Source: Hyalella azteca (taxonomy: Eukaryota; Arthropoda; Malacostraca; Amphipoda; Hyalellidae). From it: a stretch of 64,000 nucleotides of DNA. Within the stretch, counting starts at the first letter, position 1. The number at the start of each line of letters is the position of its first letter. The notes beneath the pieces are model-generated. The model ran no database searches. It was not told the DNA's origin and worked only from the letters and a program-made list of their open reading frames with translations. The translations under genes and the position numbers were made by a program. This document shows positions 25,301-40,300 of the stretch, one piece after another. The stretch is from contig NW_025947191.1 of NCBI RefSeq assembly GCF_000764305.2, positions 1 to 64,000 of the forward strand. Reading direction: 5' to 3'.

Positions 25301-28300
25301 ACAAACAGACAAGAAGTGAAGTTAAAGAGAAGTGTTGTAATGTTGTAAAAACTGCAGCTGGCCAATGTAAAGGGCCTACGTGCAATACTCGTTGCGGTGC
25401 GCTGAGTTTTCCGAATAATCACATTCTTATTCAAGGTCATCGTCGTTTTCTTCTTAATACGCGAGTATTATATTCCAGGAAAACGTTTCGTGTTACCGAA
25501 AATATTCCCGCAATTCCTCTACACTGCGCGAACCCATCGAACGGTGAATGCAAAGTTTCATTAACTTTAGGCTTTTTTCAGTTTTATGGCAGCATTTCTA
25601 AGCACGTATTCGCGATAAGTGGCCGCCCTTATTCGCTCGCTGCATAGATACGCACAGAAGTTTGTGTGCCAGTGTGGTTTCTTGGATACCATCGCATTGT
25701 AGCTGCTAGCCCACTGAATTTTTTTGGAATCTTCGTATATTAGGTATAATTCGGCATTTTCTATGCCATGCAATATTTCTTCTTTTTTAAAAAAGACTTG
25801 GCAATGCAAACCTATTGAAAATCAGATGTCCTGACTTGGTATGTCGAATAGAAAGAACTTGTAGAGCGGAATTACACTGAGGGTAGAATTTTGCCGTGAA
25901 TATAATCAGTTTCCTTCAGTATGAAATGTGCGGTTCGGCAAGATAACTGAAATAATGCTATAATATCAGCACATACGTTTACGACCACGTTCGAATGCTG
26001 ACACGTTTTCATACGACCATATAAACTTATTGCTGAGCACAGTAGTAAGTAAATTCCGTGAAAAAATTTATTTTCATTTCGGCACTCCTGGTAAATCCAG
26101 CTATGAAAATTAATTTATTTGAGATAAAAGTATTAGCCACATGGAAGTGGTGGAAAGCACTCAAATTGCCGTGGAAATGTTAATGTTACATTGCACTGTT
26201 ACTGGTTGCTAAATGATTAGTATCACATACATCGTCAAGTCGTCAAGCAATCATTCAGAAGTTAAGCCACGCCTCCAAGTCAATAGTGCGCTGCGCAGCC
26301 TTTGTACTACATAGCAACAACCAGAGCCCAGGTCACGGGGCAGCGTCTGACCTGGCGTCTGACCTTCGTATCCATGATACCGGAATGTGGAGTTGCCCGT
26401 TGTCTGGGACGCGCCAGCGGCACGCGGCCTCGCTGACCTTAACGCTAGCATGTATTACAGGCGCGTTATATATATCATAACGAATACATTGATGTGTGAT
26501 CGGGATTTGAAGTTAAGCTTAATCTACAATTTTCATCGGAAAAGAATTAGCAGCATGTTTTGCTAGAGGTCAGATATATAGTAAAAAATGCACGAATCAA
26601 TAATTGATAAATTAAAATAAATATTTCCCAATCAACTTGACAAAAAAAATTATAACCATCATTTCGAGACACAGCGCTAGCAATAAATTCAGGAATTTCA
26701 AGTCCAAGAATTTGTAATTTTATATCAAACAAATGCATAAATCAATGCACAATAAAGAATATAACAAAATATGCAGATGTGATAATTTAACTCCAATTTC
26801 AAAACATAAAAAAAGTTTGCAATCAATCAATATTTTAGGAGTATTACCTTTCAATTATATAGTAAAAGAACTTTCTGACCCGATTGGCCTACGGTAATGC
26901 CACACTTTATGGACTTCCGAACACGGCACTAAATAAATTGCAATCCGTTATGAGCGCTGCTGCTCGACTCGTTTGCAGTAAGCGAAAATCCGACATTGTG
27001 TTGCCGATATTGCGCGATCTTCACTGGCTGGGCATGCAGCAGCGCACGAAGTTCAAGGTCGCTGTTCTGACGTTCCGATGCCTTCACGGTCTGGCGCCTC
27101 CTTATCTCACGGAAAGTCTGCAGCGCGTGTCGGAACTGTCGTGTAGAAGACGACTGCGATCGTCATCAACAGCGGATCTCGTTGTTCCATCTACACGTCT
27201 ATCTACCGGCGGCGTAATAGAGATCCTAGTCGCCTCCGCCAGAACCTGGAACAGGCTGCTGGCTTCCGTAACATTGGCTCCTTCGTTGCAGGTGTTTCGT
27301 CGACGCCTAAAGACGGAACTATTTCGTAAAGCCTCTGAGTCAAGTGTTTTGTCATTTTTATCTGTGCTCATCCTTTTTCCTGTTTATTCATTTCTCGGTT
27401 GCTATCAAATTTATGTGTAACGTGCCCTCGAAGTTCTTTTGAACCAGACGCCACGATAAAGGCTTCGTAGAATAATAATAACAACAATGATAGCTACCGT
27501 ACACTCTTCTCGCAGGATGTCGCGCCTTTTCAACACGGATGCGTACGCCTCCTTCAACGCCTCCTTCAAGGACCTGCTGGCAAGCGGCCACCTGAGCTTC
27601 CTGTCGGTGGAAGAGGCAAGAGCCCTGCCATCAAACTTGTGGCGCATGTACGGGGTGAGTGTTGGGTGAGTCCTTAATGTGGCGCATGTACGGGGCGAGT
27701 TTTGGGTGAGTCCTTAATGTGGCGCATGCACGGGGTGAGTGTTGGTGAGTCCTTAATGTGGCGCATGTACGGGGTGAGTGTTGGTGAGTCCTTAATGTGG
27801 CGCCGGTACGGGGAGAGTTTTGGGTGAGTCATTAATTAATGTGGCACCGGTACGGGGTGAGTTTTGGGTGAGTCCTTAAATGTGGCGAGTACGGGGTGAG
27901 GGAAGCGTGAGTGATTCTGAATGACAAAGTGAAAACCGTTCGTTCAGATTGTAAAAAATTCAATGGGGGGTGACGCTCAATTTCTAATGGGATGTAAAAT
28001 TTAATTTCTAGGCTGGCTGAGTGAATTATAACAATCTCTTGATTCCACTGCTTTCATTCACCAAGAATATCAGAAGTTATTACATTTTCAGTGATCTTCA
28101 CATAAGTTTTTCTTTCCAATGCATTTCATTACACTTCTTCACGTGCATAATTCCGGGGTATAGTATTTCCAGTCAATACTAGACACTCACAATTAAACAA
28201 TATAAAACGTAGGCACCGAAGACAGTGAACTTAGATACTTTATACGCCACCATGGCTAGTGTGTACCTAATGCGTTGGACGCATTTTCTATGCACTCATT

Positions 28301-31300
28301 GCGCAAATTAGTCGATCCACCTTGGAGCTGGACATGCAATCCAGCCTTGTTGTCTGAAATTCAGGGGAGCTGATGCTAGGCATAGTGAAGCATATTTGTC
28401 ATTCCTCAGTGAGGTATCAAACTACCTCTGCTTGGAACTGCCGCAAGCATTTATTTCATATTTTTTTGTTTATTGCGCTGCGTGAATCCAGTCAAGAAAA
28501 AATTATATCAATGTATTAGTCTGGCCAAATTCTTGTTAATAATTTTTTTCATGTAAATTAAGAGATATTTTATTAACAAACAGGGAAATATTCCGAATTC
28601 TTACATTCAACATTGCACAAAAGTCATAATATTGTAGTATTTGCAAAATCTCAGAAAAGCTCCGGAACTAATGATTTAAAAGATTCGGCAACCGAGACTA
28701 TAGTAAAGAGAATAAACTAGGCCGTATTTTAAATAATTTATTTTAATAATTAAATTCATCAAAGCCCACTGTATTTATTATTTCGTATTTTTTCAATTAT
28801 CAGTATGTCTTTTTGTACGGCGCCATTTATTTATCTCCAAAACGGAAATGGGTTTGCCGTAAGATGGTTGGGTAATTGAAAGATTTCTTTTAAATAATTC
28901 CATTGAACCGACAGCTACATGCAATACTGAATGCGATGTACCTTAAATTGATTAAATGATTACTTATCTACGAACATTCTATGTTGATAAATGGGATTTA
29001 AATTACGATTATTCCTGTTGTTGTTGCGCCAAGTATGGCCTATATTATTCCATTCAATCAGCAGGGCGTCCCTAGGTATACACTTGTGCCCGAAATTATT
29101 CATACCCTAACGTCATTTCCACAAATTACGAGAAATAGGCCAAAAAATAATTATCTAAAACCTTAAAACAAATTTAAACCATTTATGAACCATATAACAT
29201 GTATTTGAAAACCCCCATAAAAACATTATTTTTCAGTTTTGTAAAGAGATACAAAGGAAACATAAAACTGACACATGACCAAATTTATTCGTACCCTGAA
29301 TCATTAGTTAATATCATGGCCTTTTTACTCGTGATAACTTGTTGTAAACGCTCAGTGTAATGGTCAACAAGGTTCCTGCATGTATCGACGCAAAGTTTTG
29401 TCCATTTTTCCAAGGCATATTGTTCCAATTCTTTCAAATTTTTAGGTTGTCTCTTTTTCATTTCTATTGTCAGTACGCGCCACAAATTCTCAATTGGATT
29501 GAGATGGGGAATTCGACTAGGCCATTCCATGACATTGATGTGAGAATCATCGAAATATTTATTGACTATTTTCGATGTGTACTTCGAATTATTATCCTGC
29601 TGAAGAATCCAATCAGGACAAAGAAAAAACTTTCTGCATCCTGCTTGATGTTATTTTTGATAATATCAAAATATTGTACTTTTTACATGATTCCGATTAC
29701 TTTGTAGTATACGTAGACTTCCAGGTCCCCTGTCAGAAAATGAACCCCAAAAGATAAGATTCCCACCGCCATGTTTAACTGTGGGGATTGTTTTCTTTGG
29801 ATTATGAGCCTCACCTTTTTTTCGCCAAGCGTAAGCAACATTCATATGCCCGAATAATTCAATTTTAGTCTCATCTCTCCACAAAATCTTGGATAAAAAT
29901 GGGGTTTGGTAATCGACAGGAGTTTTAGGAAACTTCTGGCGTGCTTTGACATGCTTTTCTGTTAGCAAAGGGGTTTTCCTGAGTCGACAACCCTTCAGTC
30001 CGTTACGACGCATTGTTCTTTGCAATGTTTGTCTTGATACATTCATATCAAAAGCATCCAAATTTGATAGAATTTCCATACTAGTGATCCTATAATTGTT
30101 GCAAATTGAGCGTATTATGTTTCTAGCACATCTAGGGGAGATTTGTCCTTTCCTTTCTCGACCAGCAATGTTATCCACCGTGATAAATGGTTTGAATTTT
30201 TTTATAATGCTCTGTATTGTAGACGTAGGAACATCAAACTTCTCAGATATTGCTTTGTATCTCATCTCTTCTTTGCGGGAATTTATCATTTTGCTTCCGA
30301 GATCATCACTAAGCTCTTTTTTCTTTGCAATCTTCAAACTTTCAGCACAATTTTAGCTTTTCCCAAAATTGTGAAAAAAATTATATTTTTCAAACTTTGC
30401 AGAAAAAAATATTACAGTGCTTAGTAACACCAAATTTTGTAATATAATTATTGTGTATCTACTACTATTTTCATTATTAGTTCTTCTTTAATATTATAAT
30501 AAATGATCTGGAATAAGAGGGTACGAATAATTCTGAACGGTTAGTTACTCACAAAATTCAAAGTAATTACTATCGAAAGTTATTATATACGTATTTTCTA
30601 GCATTAAATTTGTTGTACATAATAATGACAATCCTTCCTAGAAGAATAAGTTGTAAATGATCTCTATTGTTCATTAAAATTGGAATTTTATTATATTTCT
30701 GAAGGGGTATGAATAATTTTGGGCACAAGTGTATATGGCGAAATATAAGGAAAATAGTGAAAATTTGTGAAAAATCAGTGAATCTTATATTAGCATGATA
30801 TATAAGCCACTTCATGTGCATTTGTTATATGATTAAATGTTGAATAATCCTCAACATTCTAATATTCTATGCAAAATTATCATTAGGTGTAATACTCTTT
30901 ACGCTATGGGTGCATCTTAACGAATGTGCATATTGTTTTTTTTATATTAAATGACATTTTCATTGTGTAATTTGATTTAGGTACATTTTTTTAACTAAGA
31001 AAGGATCCGATAAATAAAAAAAACAGAATATGAGATTAAATTATGTTCCCGACTAAGCAACTTATTAATTTGCCCTACCATATAAACTAGCGGTAACCAA
31101 GAAAAACAAGTTGAATCCATTCTCAGCTCATCAAAACGAAAACGCTCAGCTTGCAACGCTTTGAAGGTGGCTAAAAAGGTAACTCCGAACATACTTTCCA
31201 TTGAAAGTTATTTGCTTGGTCATTATGTTCATTTAACTTCAGCAACCACAAGCTGTACTAGCATCAAACTTATTTTGAGACCTAGATGGAGTAGTTATTA

Positions 31301-34300
31301 CGATTTATACAATATTACACATTTTAAGTTTAAATCTACTCTGTGGCGAAGTCTGCTATGCTGGACATTTTTAGGTTTGCAGGCTTGAATTAAATAGCAG
31401 CATTGAAACATTTAGCAAAGAAATTAATCATCATACAGTTCGTCTCCTTTAGAGTGTTAATGAAACTTGCATTATCGTTTTGCGTCTACATCCAACAAAT
31501 TTTTCACTTGTATCAATATCTAACTTGACTTATTCCTCAGCATCTCCCTTGTGGGAACCAGGCATGACACTCAGCATGGGTACTATGATATTGTGTTCAG
31601 TCCCTGAAGTTTACTAGTTGTCAAGTTGTGTATATTTTGAGCCCCTAATGAACACGATTTAGCTTGTCTAATGAACAGCCTTCTTCAAACTCTTAGTTGA
31701 AGAAATTATCTATCTTTTCGATGATGTTCAGCACATTATTTCATTACGAATTCCCAGAGGAACAACACCCGAAACTGGTATCGATCCCATCATTTGATAA
31801 AATTTTTGTCGAGTAGTTTGTACATGGCAAAATTTGTTCCTTTGCGCGTGCTCTCTTAGACTTTGGGTAAATTTTTAACTCATTTACGCACGACACTTTC
31901 ACAGGCGTTTTCCCTACTCACGCTGAGGAATGACACGCGGGACTTGGTGACGCCGTATTTGTCGCAGCGCGTCAGGGATGAGATGGACGTCCTGAGGAGA
32001 GTCAACGTCACCCTGCCCCAGGCCATCGACAGGCTCAAGAGCTTGCTTGTGGACGTTAACGTGAGTGATCTTGATTTGAAGATTTTTCGCAGCTGAGCCG
32101 CACAAATTTGATGGTGCAAGTGTTTGAGAATAAAATGGTCGCTCATAAAAGTAAGGCAGTCTTTAGTTAATAAAAAAATTTTATGGCTGAAACGACAAAC
32201 TGTTGAGAGACACTATCTTTGATCACTACTTTGAGCAGCACTCTGGGTGATAACATGTCGCGGAATTCACTGACCGACCCTCAAATTTGAAACTGTTTAG
32301 CATAAAATTAGTAAAATTAGCATTTAAAATTTTATTTCTTTTGTCCAATGGGGTTCCAGAGGTGAAAGAAAGATTTATTTAACTAATTTTAACGCATAAG
32401 GTCAAAATGTTGTAGCGGGGAACCACTAGCATGTACTGACCATGATCGTTAGTCTACTATACATTGCGTTGGCGAGATAATCGAACACCAGCCTGGCTGA
32501 AGGTGATCATGGTGCAAGTTATGAAGTCATAATCATGAACAAAATACGCTGAAACCAAAGGATATTTATCATTTCTTTCTTTTCAATATAACAATTTCGA
32601 TTAACAAATATTCTTTAGAACTGGAGTCTATACCATTACAATGTCCTCACACATTGTTTCAAGGTGATATACGACTGCCGTGCTTCCAGTGTTAATGGAC
32701 TCATTCTGTGAATGCCAGCAGGAGGCGGTATTTATTCGCGACTAATTAATAAATGAATAATGTGCATCAGTTTTCACACAGTGTGAAGAAAAAGAGTAAG
32801 GACCAGTTGCACTATTATTCGGATATAAACATTTGTATTAGTAGTGCTCTCTAAGTTTCTCATTTTGAGGGCAATGCAGGGCAAAAAATTGTAGGGCAAT
32901 GATTAATTTACATAAAATAATGTAAATAAATGACTTCATTTATGGACGATTTCACTGCTACGACCTCCTAATTTTGTTTCTAATTGAACGTACTTAAATT
33001 AATTAAGAAAAAATGTATTGACGGCTGAACGAAAGCTTTCCAACAATTGATTGATCTAAGGAATTGGTCCATGTAAAGAATTTTACTAGGCATACTTCTC
33101 TCGTGTACATAAGGTTGGGACCTTTTAGGCAGGACCAGAGTTAATGAGCTCAGACAAAATTCATTTTGAACCAAACTTGACCGAGATTGTTCAGCAATTT
33201 GGTACGTTATCATTTACTTATGTTATGATCCTTTTTATTACTTGTTAACCTTGGCTATTTTCTCTATATTGTTTATAATCTCGAATAACCTCGATTTGTG
33301 TTCAAATTGTTCATTCTTTGTTTTCAGAAACCGTTACAATCCACAACGAGTTTTCATTCTGAACAATCCCCTGAACAAAGAGCCATATTCTTTACAGTCC
33401 ATATAATACATAATATATAATAAATTACATAACATGATCCAAGGACTTGATTCATATAATAATATGATGAACCATGCAATATACTTTCTTGCCGCCTCAT
33501 TTCCATATGTTAGAGATCAAGTCAACTTAGAGGTAAAGAAATATGCCAGCATTGCTGTTCGATTTCAAAATGTGCTTAATCGTTCCTTAAGTTTTCTAAA
33601 ACAGTTACTTCTTTGTACGTGAACAAATTTGTCGATGAGCCAAATTGTTTTTAATTAAGTCCGTTGTTTATTATTCCCAACGCAATACAATAACTGATTC
33701 GCATTGTGTTTTGAAAAAATGATCACGGAAATAAATACCAGGTCGGAATAATAGAAATTGTTCACCGTCTTAGGCCTCATCCCACGGGCAGACTTGAAAA
33801 AATTTTGTGCAGTTTAGACATGCTATGGGTAACAATATACGCCTCTACAGCCTAAACGTCCATTTACACCAGCCGAGCGTTATTTTAAAAGGCGAATTCT
33901 AAAATATTTCCTAACTGATTCCGTTTAGTGTAAACGGAAACTTACACCGAACAGGGCTTGAGAGCCACGATCGCGATTGTTGTCAACTTTTCCGCTACTA
34001 GCGCGAAATTTGCGAGAGAATAAAGAATTTAGAACAATGTTGACTAACCGTTCATGCCAAAGTATTTTATAATTTTCTGTAACCAGGCACCACGTATGGA
34101 AGTGGCTCTACTGCTGGAGATGCTAGGGGACTCCGGGGACTGGACGCAGGAGAACATCATCAACCTGAAGCCCATCCTCTTCCAACTGCCCATCGCCATG
34201 CTCACCAACCTACGCGACGCGCGCACCATTGCCATACTGTTAGTACACAAACACAGGTCACAAGTAAAAAACAACCTTATAAATCTACCCCGCAGCAAAA

Positions 34301-37300
34301 TGCATCAATGTTTTTACATTTATAGATTTTGAATGAATGAACGTTCAATGAATCTCTTTTTACTCTACTAACAACAAGGGTTCTGCAACGAAAAAGTTTA
34401 GCTGTCCTGGACATCTTTCTCACAATTACTGGCTATTTAATTACCAATTCAAAATTTCAAAGATTATCTTAACGTTGAAGATCATTTTGTTGCACAGGTA
34501 TGAAGAATTGAACCTATGCATGAACAACTCGGTCAACAAGTCAGCCTCGTGCCCGAGTCAGGCCGAGTCTAGGGGCGAGGGGACAACACCGCGCGCCCAG
34601 TACATGCTGTCGCTGCGGGCGTGGCTCATCGAGAAGACCTACGGCGACCCCAGCAACTGGGACCGCGACACCTTCGCCAAGATGACCAACCTCAGCATCC
34701 TGCCCGACGCTTTCTTCCTACGACTGCGTCCTGAAGTCCTACTGACGCGCAAGGATGAGATACTAACCGTGAGTCAAGTTCGCAATAGAAGCATGTAAAT
34801 GACATCACGTATTAGATATATGACCACGCGATGACACAATTGTGACTCGATGCAATTTTGTTCACATCTCTTACACAAGTGAAATTTTATGTAATTGGTG
34901 ACATAGAAAAGAACGAGATTCAATATCCAGAGCTATTTGTTGAATAAGGTTTAAAGATTGTAGGAAACAATAAGTAGAATTATCCGATTATTTTCATGTT
35001 TACAATTGACTATATTAACGCAGATGCTGCAAACAAAAGTACTGAAACTGCGAGCGTTAGGCCGCTACCTCGTCGAAAGGATCTTCGAGGCCGAGAAAGT
35101 GAGGCGTGAGAATAATGACCTGCAGCCGCTCATCTCGCAGCAGGAAGTCGACAGGGTTTGTCGGAAAGATTCACCGCAATTAATGACAGCATTCGTTGCG
35201 CCTACATTTATTATCCTTAATAAATAACAACTCACTTGGTAATATTTATAATATCTTTAATGAATAAATCTTTAATATATAAGTATATATAGAAATAATA
35301 TCGTTATTTCTTGCATTGCGGAACTAGGTCCGATATTATACCCATGAGTATCTTTAATCCTCTACGTTACTAGTTACATCGCAAATAGAAGCTCAATCTT
35401 TAAATTAGCTCTCTTCACTTATTCCAGGGAACGATGAGCAGACGTAGAGATGCTTAGCAAATTACCATTAATCATTAGTTGATACTGACACCAGCGGTGA
35501 TGATTTAACAATATTGCATTGAACGATTTTTTCTGATTATTCGTTTACCGAATTATTAATTGTAAATTTTTCGTTGATGGTAATATTGATAACCTCCGTA
35601 CAACAAACAGATCAAGGCCGTGATCAGCCCGCTGCGCACCGCAGGCCTCATGCAGTTCGTGTACGCCACCGACCTTCCCAATGAGGTGCTAGACGCCGAC
35701 GACAGACTCATCCGCAACGAACTACGCTCATTCACCACCGATGCGCTGCAAGGCGGTTCCATCGACGCATTGGTATGTCCTCGTATCGTAAATCCTGAAT
35801 AAGGTCGCAAGTTTAGGGATTTTTGCTGTTAATTTATATCGAATTGCCTTGATCTTAGGTTTCCTCAGAGACCCTCCACTGTATTCATCCCTGCAAACTC
35901 AACTTTATGCTCTCCTATGTCTCAAGCTTGGGATCCTATATGTCTTATGTTCTGATGACACAAAATCTTGTTATTTCAACCAATAATTTTGTAAAGCTCG
36001 ACGCGAACTACGAGTATCGCAATTACAACTATCGCAAATTTTGTCAGTAAACGTTAAAGATATTAAAATTCTCCAATAGTACTATACATTTTGAAATAAG
36101 TCTTTGAGATGCGTTCATCCTATAGGTGCTGGAAACCACCATACAGAGCTTGTTCAGCTACCCGCAGCCCCTCACCAGTGAGCAAATCCGAACACTTGGT
36201 GAGTAATTGCGAAACAAAAATAATTGTCTGGTCACATATTCTGGTATAGTATGGATGATTGTGGATGAGAGTTGAGTTAAAATATAGAGGAGTCCACGTT
36301 AATAAGATTTATTGAGACGTAAACGTAAGTGAGGACATGCAACTCAGTTTCGACGATTCATTGCAACTTTTACACAGGTGGACTTGATGGCTGGTTTCAC
36401 CATGCACAGAACTTTATCGAACTGGATAATGCATATGTATGAAAATGAACTTAATGACTTCCATCGTTTTTTCAAACTTTTGTTTTTCCACTTTTTGAGC
36501 CCCATTGTATATATATAGTTATGCAGGTACTGAAAAACTCGCACATGAATGTTCCGGGAGGCTTCTGCCCACTGTCTTCCGCTCGAGGTTCGAAGTGCAG
36601 TCTCTGGGAAACTTGCAAGTGCGATAGGCTAGGCCAACGCAACTCTTGCCATACACACAGGAGAATATAAAGTCGGCAATGCGATTCTAGCTAGTCGCTG
36701 ATTTCGGTCGGGTGGCCAAGCAGACCTAGAATAACTCTAACACAGCTATGGCGAGACTGCCGCGGAGGCTGAAGCATACCCCAAATTTTGTTAGGGGGCG
36801 TGACGTAATAAAGTTTGTTTGGCTTGGGTATAGAAAGTTTTATGTAAATATTGAAGTACACGTATGAGAAATTGAATGAAGTTAGCAAAAATTGCGGTTA
36901 TTATTTTAATGTGGTCTGATGGTGTGATGGATCCTGGCTTTGATTTACAAATGACGTCCTGGTGTAGAGTGGTCCATCGTGTGGGTGACGTGATTGTTGT
37001 CGTGTGGGTGACGTGATCCTCTATTTCTGTTAAAATGTATTTATCGTGTGATTACATGTGGTGCTAGTTGTACTTCGATACAATGACACGGATGTATGAG
37101 CTCCTTCTCATAAATTACTGCTAATTATCTGAGATGCCCAGCATATTAGATTTTGTTCTACAATTACCATAAGGGCACAATCAATCATTATGCAGGTATG
37201 AGCCGCCTGGCGCTGACACCAGGTCGGGTGCTCAAACGTTCTCTCATGAACTACACCATGGACTACTCAGAGCTTAAATGGCTCATTACCGCCATTCAGA

Positions 37301-40300
37301 ACACTGCTGGCTCCACATCACAGGCCAAGGTCGGTGCTCGTGTCGCGTTCACGTAAGGGTGTGGTGTTCTTGATAGTTGCCAGAGGTGGGCAGTAGCGCG
37401 CTACATGTAGCGGCCGCTACATTTTCAGTAGCGGTAGCGGCTCTACATTTAAGGCAATGTAGCGGTAGCGGTAGCGCCCGCTACATATTTAAGTAGCGAT
37501 ACGAGGTTTTGCCGCTACAGCGCTACCGCTACATTTATAGATAAAGCCTTTAGATTTTACTTAATAGTATTAAATATTATTTAAAAACCAGCATAATACA
37601 TACATAATAGATATTACAGAATAAAACTGTACGAAAGATTTAGGTGTAATGTTGTCAACCTCAGCCTGTTACTAGTGTCAACATGTTAGTTGTTACTTGT
37701 TAAGTTGTTACTAGTTACCACTTACAGGTTTTTTTCATCTTTCAGTTTGCTTACAGTTATTTTTACACAGTTATTTTTATGTTTCACCTTCCCTACATGG
37801 ATGTCTACTTCAATCTACCAATCTCAAAAATAATCCACATATATATGCAAAAAAAGACTGATTTTTATATGTATATGTGGATAATTTCTTAGATTGGTAG
37901 ATTAAAGTTCACATCCATGTACGGAAGGTAAAACATAAAAATAACTGTAACTTCTATTTACTGTATCTAACCCTGGGGTAACCCATACTAGTTCGGTTAG
38001 GTTAATTGCAGTAAAGTTGCATTGATATGTTTTAAAAATGTTTTATTATCATTAAATGTTAATGATTAAATCCCAATAGCAGAACAATAAATATTTAGAG
38101 ATTTCCAATAATTTTGGCCATTGTAGCGGCTAATGTAGCGCGCTACATTTTACTGTAGCGGTAGCGCCCGTTACAATCTAGTGGGTGTAGCGGTAGCGGT
38201 AGCACCCGCTACATTTAGAGCATGTAGCGGTAGCGGTAGCGCCGCTACATTTCCAAGTAGCGCTGCCCAGCTCTGATAGTTGCATGAGGTAATGGGATGG
38301 TTAAAATGTATCACTAAGGAAATGGTATTGAAGTATTTTTTAACAGTCGTAAAATCGTGTCGTAATGGTTATGTGAAACCAACCACCAGCTGATGATGAT
38401 CAGGACCGAAGTTTGGGCCGTGGGTGGAGGACGGCTGGCACTAGAGTACATTCCTGATGAGCTACTGAGCGCCATTAGCATGGAATCCTTCGAAGACAGC
38501 TTTACATCTGATAGCATTGAAATGCTGAAACGTAGCAGCTATGACACGGCCCAGACAGCTATCCTTATCTTAAACGTGAGTTTGGGAATCAGGGACTTTG
38601 ACAGCAACATCCATACTCAGCAATTATTAATGGTCATCCTTAATGGGTGGGCAAGCAATGGGCTACCAACAACAATTATTTCTACATTTTTTAACTTTAA
38701 GGGCGACCATTTTATCATCGAGTCACTCGCAGCCGGAGTATGACTTGCAGCTTTACATGGGGAACAATATTCTCATGCACTTTCATTAGCTAAATAGTAT
38801 AAATTTTAAAATTATCACTTTAAACGAAACCTGTCGATTCTATGCATGATATCCGAAAATTGAAAGTTTTTAAATTTGCTGCAACGAAGACGTATGTCTT
38901 TTTTTAGACGAAATACTAAAAATTATCAGCTTCTACAAGCTAATAATGTTTTCATTAAACATTATTAGAATTTTAGGCTCTTCGAGCAAATTCATACCAA
39001 ACAAACAAAATAGATTCCATCAAGGTTTCCTCTGGCAAGTAATTCGGCACAGCAATGGAATTTCAAAACATTTCAAGGTGGTTGCGTCAGATCTACTGAA
39101 ACTACTTTCCGGCAACACTAAGGAGAGAATTCCAACCAATAATTACAACGACCGCAGTAAGGACGCCTTGAAGGAGTGGGCCCTCGGTATGCTTCCCTCA
39201 TCCAAGTTGGTAAGATGTAGGGAACTTAAAATGCCATAATTCTGTGACATACTGAATAATTTTTATTGCTCTTTATGCCATACTTATAACAATCTTATCT
39301 TATTTAACTTCATCTAACACATAGCCTACTAAATGGGGTCATTATAAGAAAAAAATTTCCATACAGCTGCAATTCGAAATTCAATAGCTCTTATAAAAAA
39401 TGAGTTCATCATTAACATTTAAAATCAGCCAGAATGTAAATCTCAGTAGCATACAAGTGATTTAGTTGAACAATGAAGATGTATGTTTTCATCACATCTT
39501 TCGTGAACATAAAAACCTAATTTTTTAACATTTCATGATTAGTTTACATGTATCATCGCACCGAAGTATATCCATTTCACAGAATTGCACGACAAAGTGG
39601 TTCTCAATAATTAGTTCAAATTGGACTTGGCGATCCATCACTTCACACTCCTTTTTCCGCAGGGCTTAGCGATGTCAGAAAAAGCTTTCAAGAACGGGGT
39701 AAATATGAACACCGACGCCAACGCGGCGATGTTCCTGCAGGCGGTGGACGCCAGGAACATACCGACCTCCAACATCGTCCAGCAGCTCGAGTACATGAAG
39801 GATGGCTTCCCTACACGCCAAGCAGTATGTTTTCTCACCTCACATTAACACACTCATGTTTGCACAATTACCCAACTGGACTCTTTCATGCCCGTTAATA
39901 TGACTCGTGGAATTATTCCCTCCAGAGCCTAAAAGTACTAAAACTCTAAGCGTGTCAGGACCGTTAAGGTAAATGGGTTAGTATGAATTAAAGAAAACCG
40001 CTCGACTATACCAGTGGTTTCCCAACTTTTTCAGACTGGCGCCCCCTTTGGCTCTCCAGTAAATTTCTAGCGCCTCCCCCCACTGGCACGTATAAAAACC
40101 AACTCCTCTTTCTGGATATTTAGTACGCTGCAATTTGAAAATTGAAAGGTTAAACACTTATGTGTAGTTCACAAACAGAACCTCATTTAGTAAACCATTA
40201 TATTTTTGAGCAGCTTTAACTGCTTCAGCAATAGAAACCCAGGACGTCTCGGCAAATTTTTGGCCGGACCCGTGGCCGGTAATATCTCCCAAACTAATGA

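Noticed and set aside
25192..25647. 151-residue plus-strand open frame
   Set aside because: The first third is the tandem array with its GACA microsatellite; the rest has no domain likeness and no splice context.
27102..27371. Minus-strand 89-residue frame
   Set aside because: Antisense to the CR1-like C-terminal frame.
30096..30424. Plus-strand open frames
   Set aside because: Antisense to the Tc1 transposase relic.
38977..39209. Longer version of exon 12 starting after attttag
   Set aside because: Better pyrimidine tract, but it would need a phase-1 entry whereas exon 11 leaves in phase 0.
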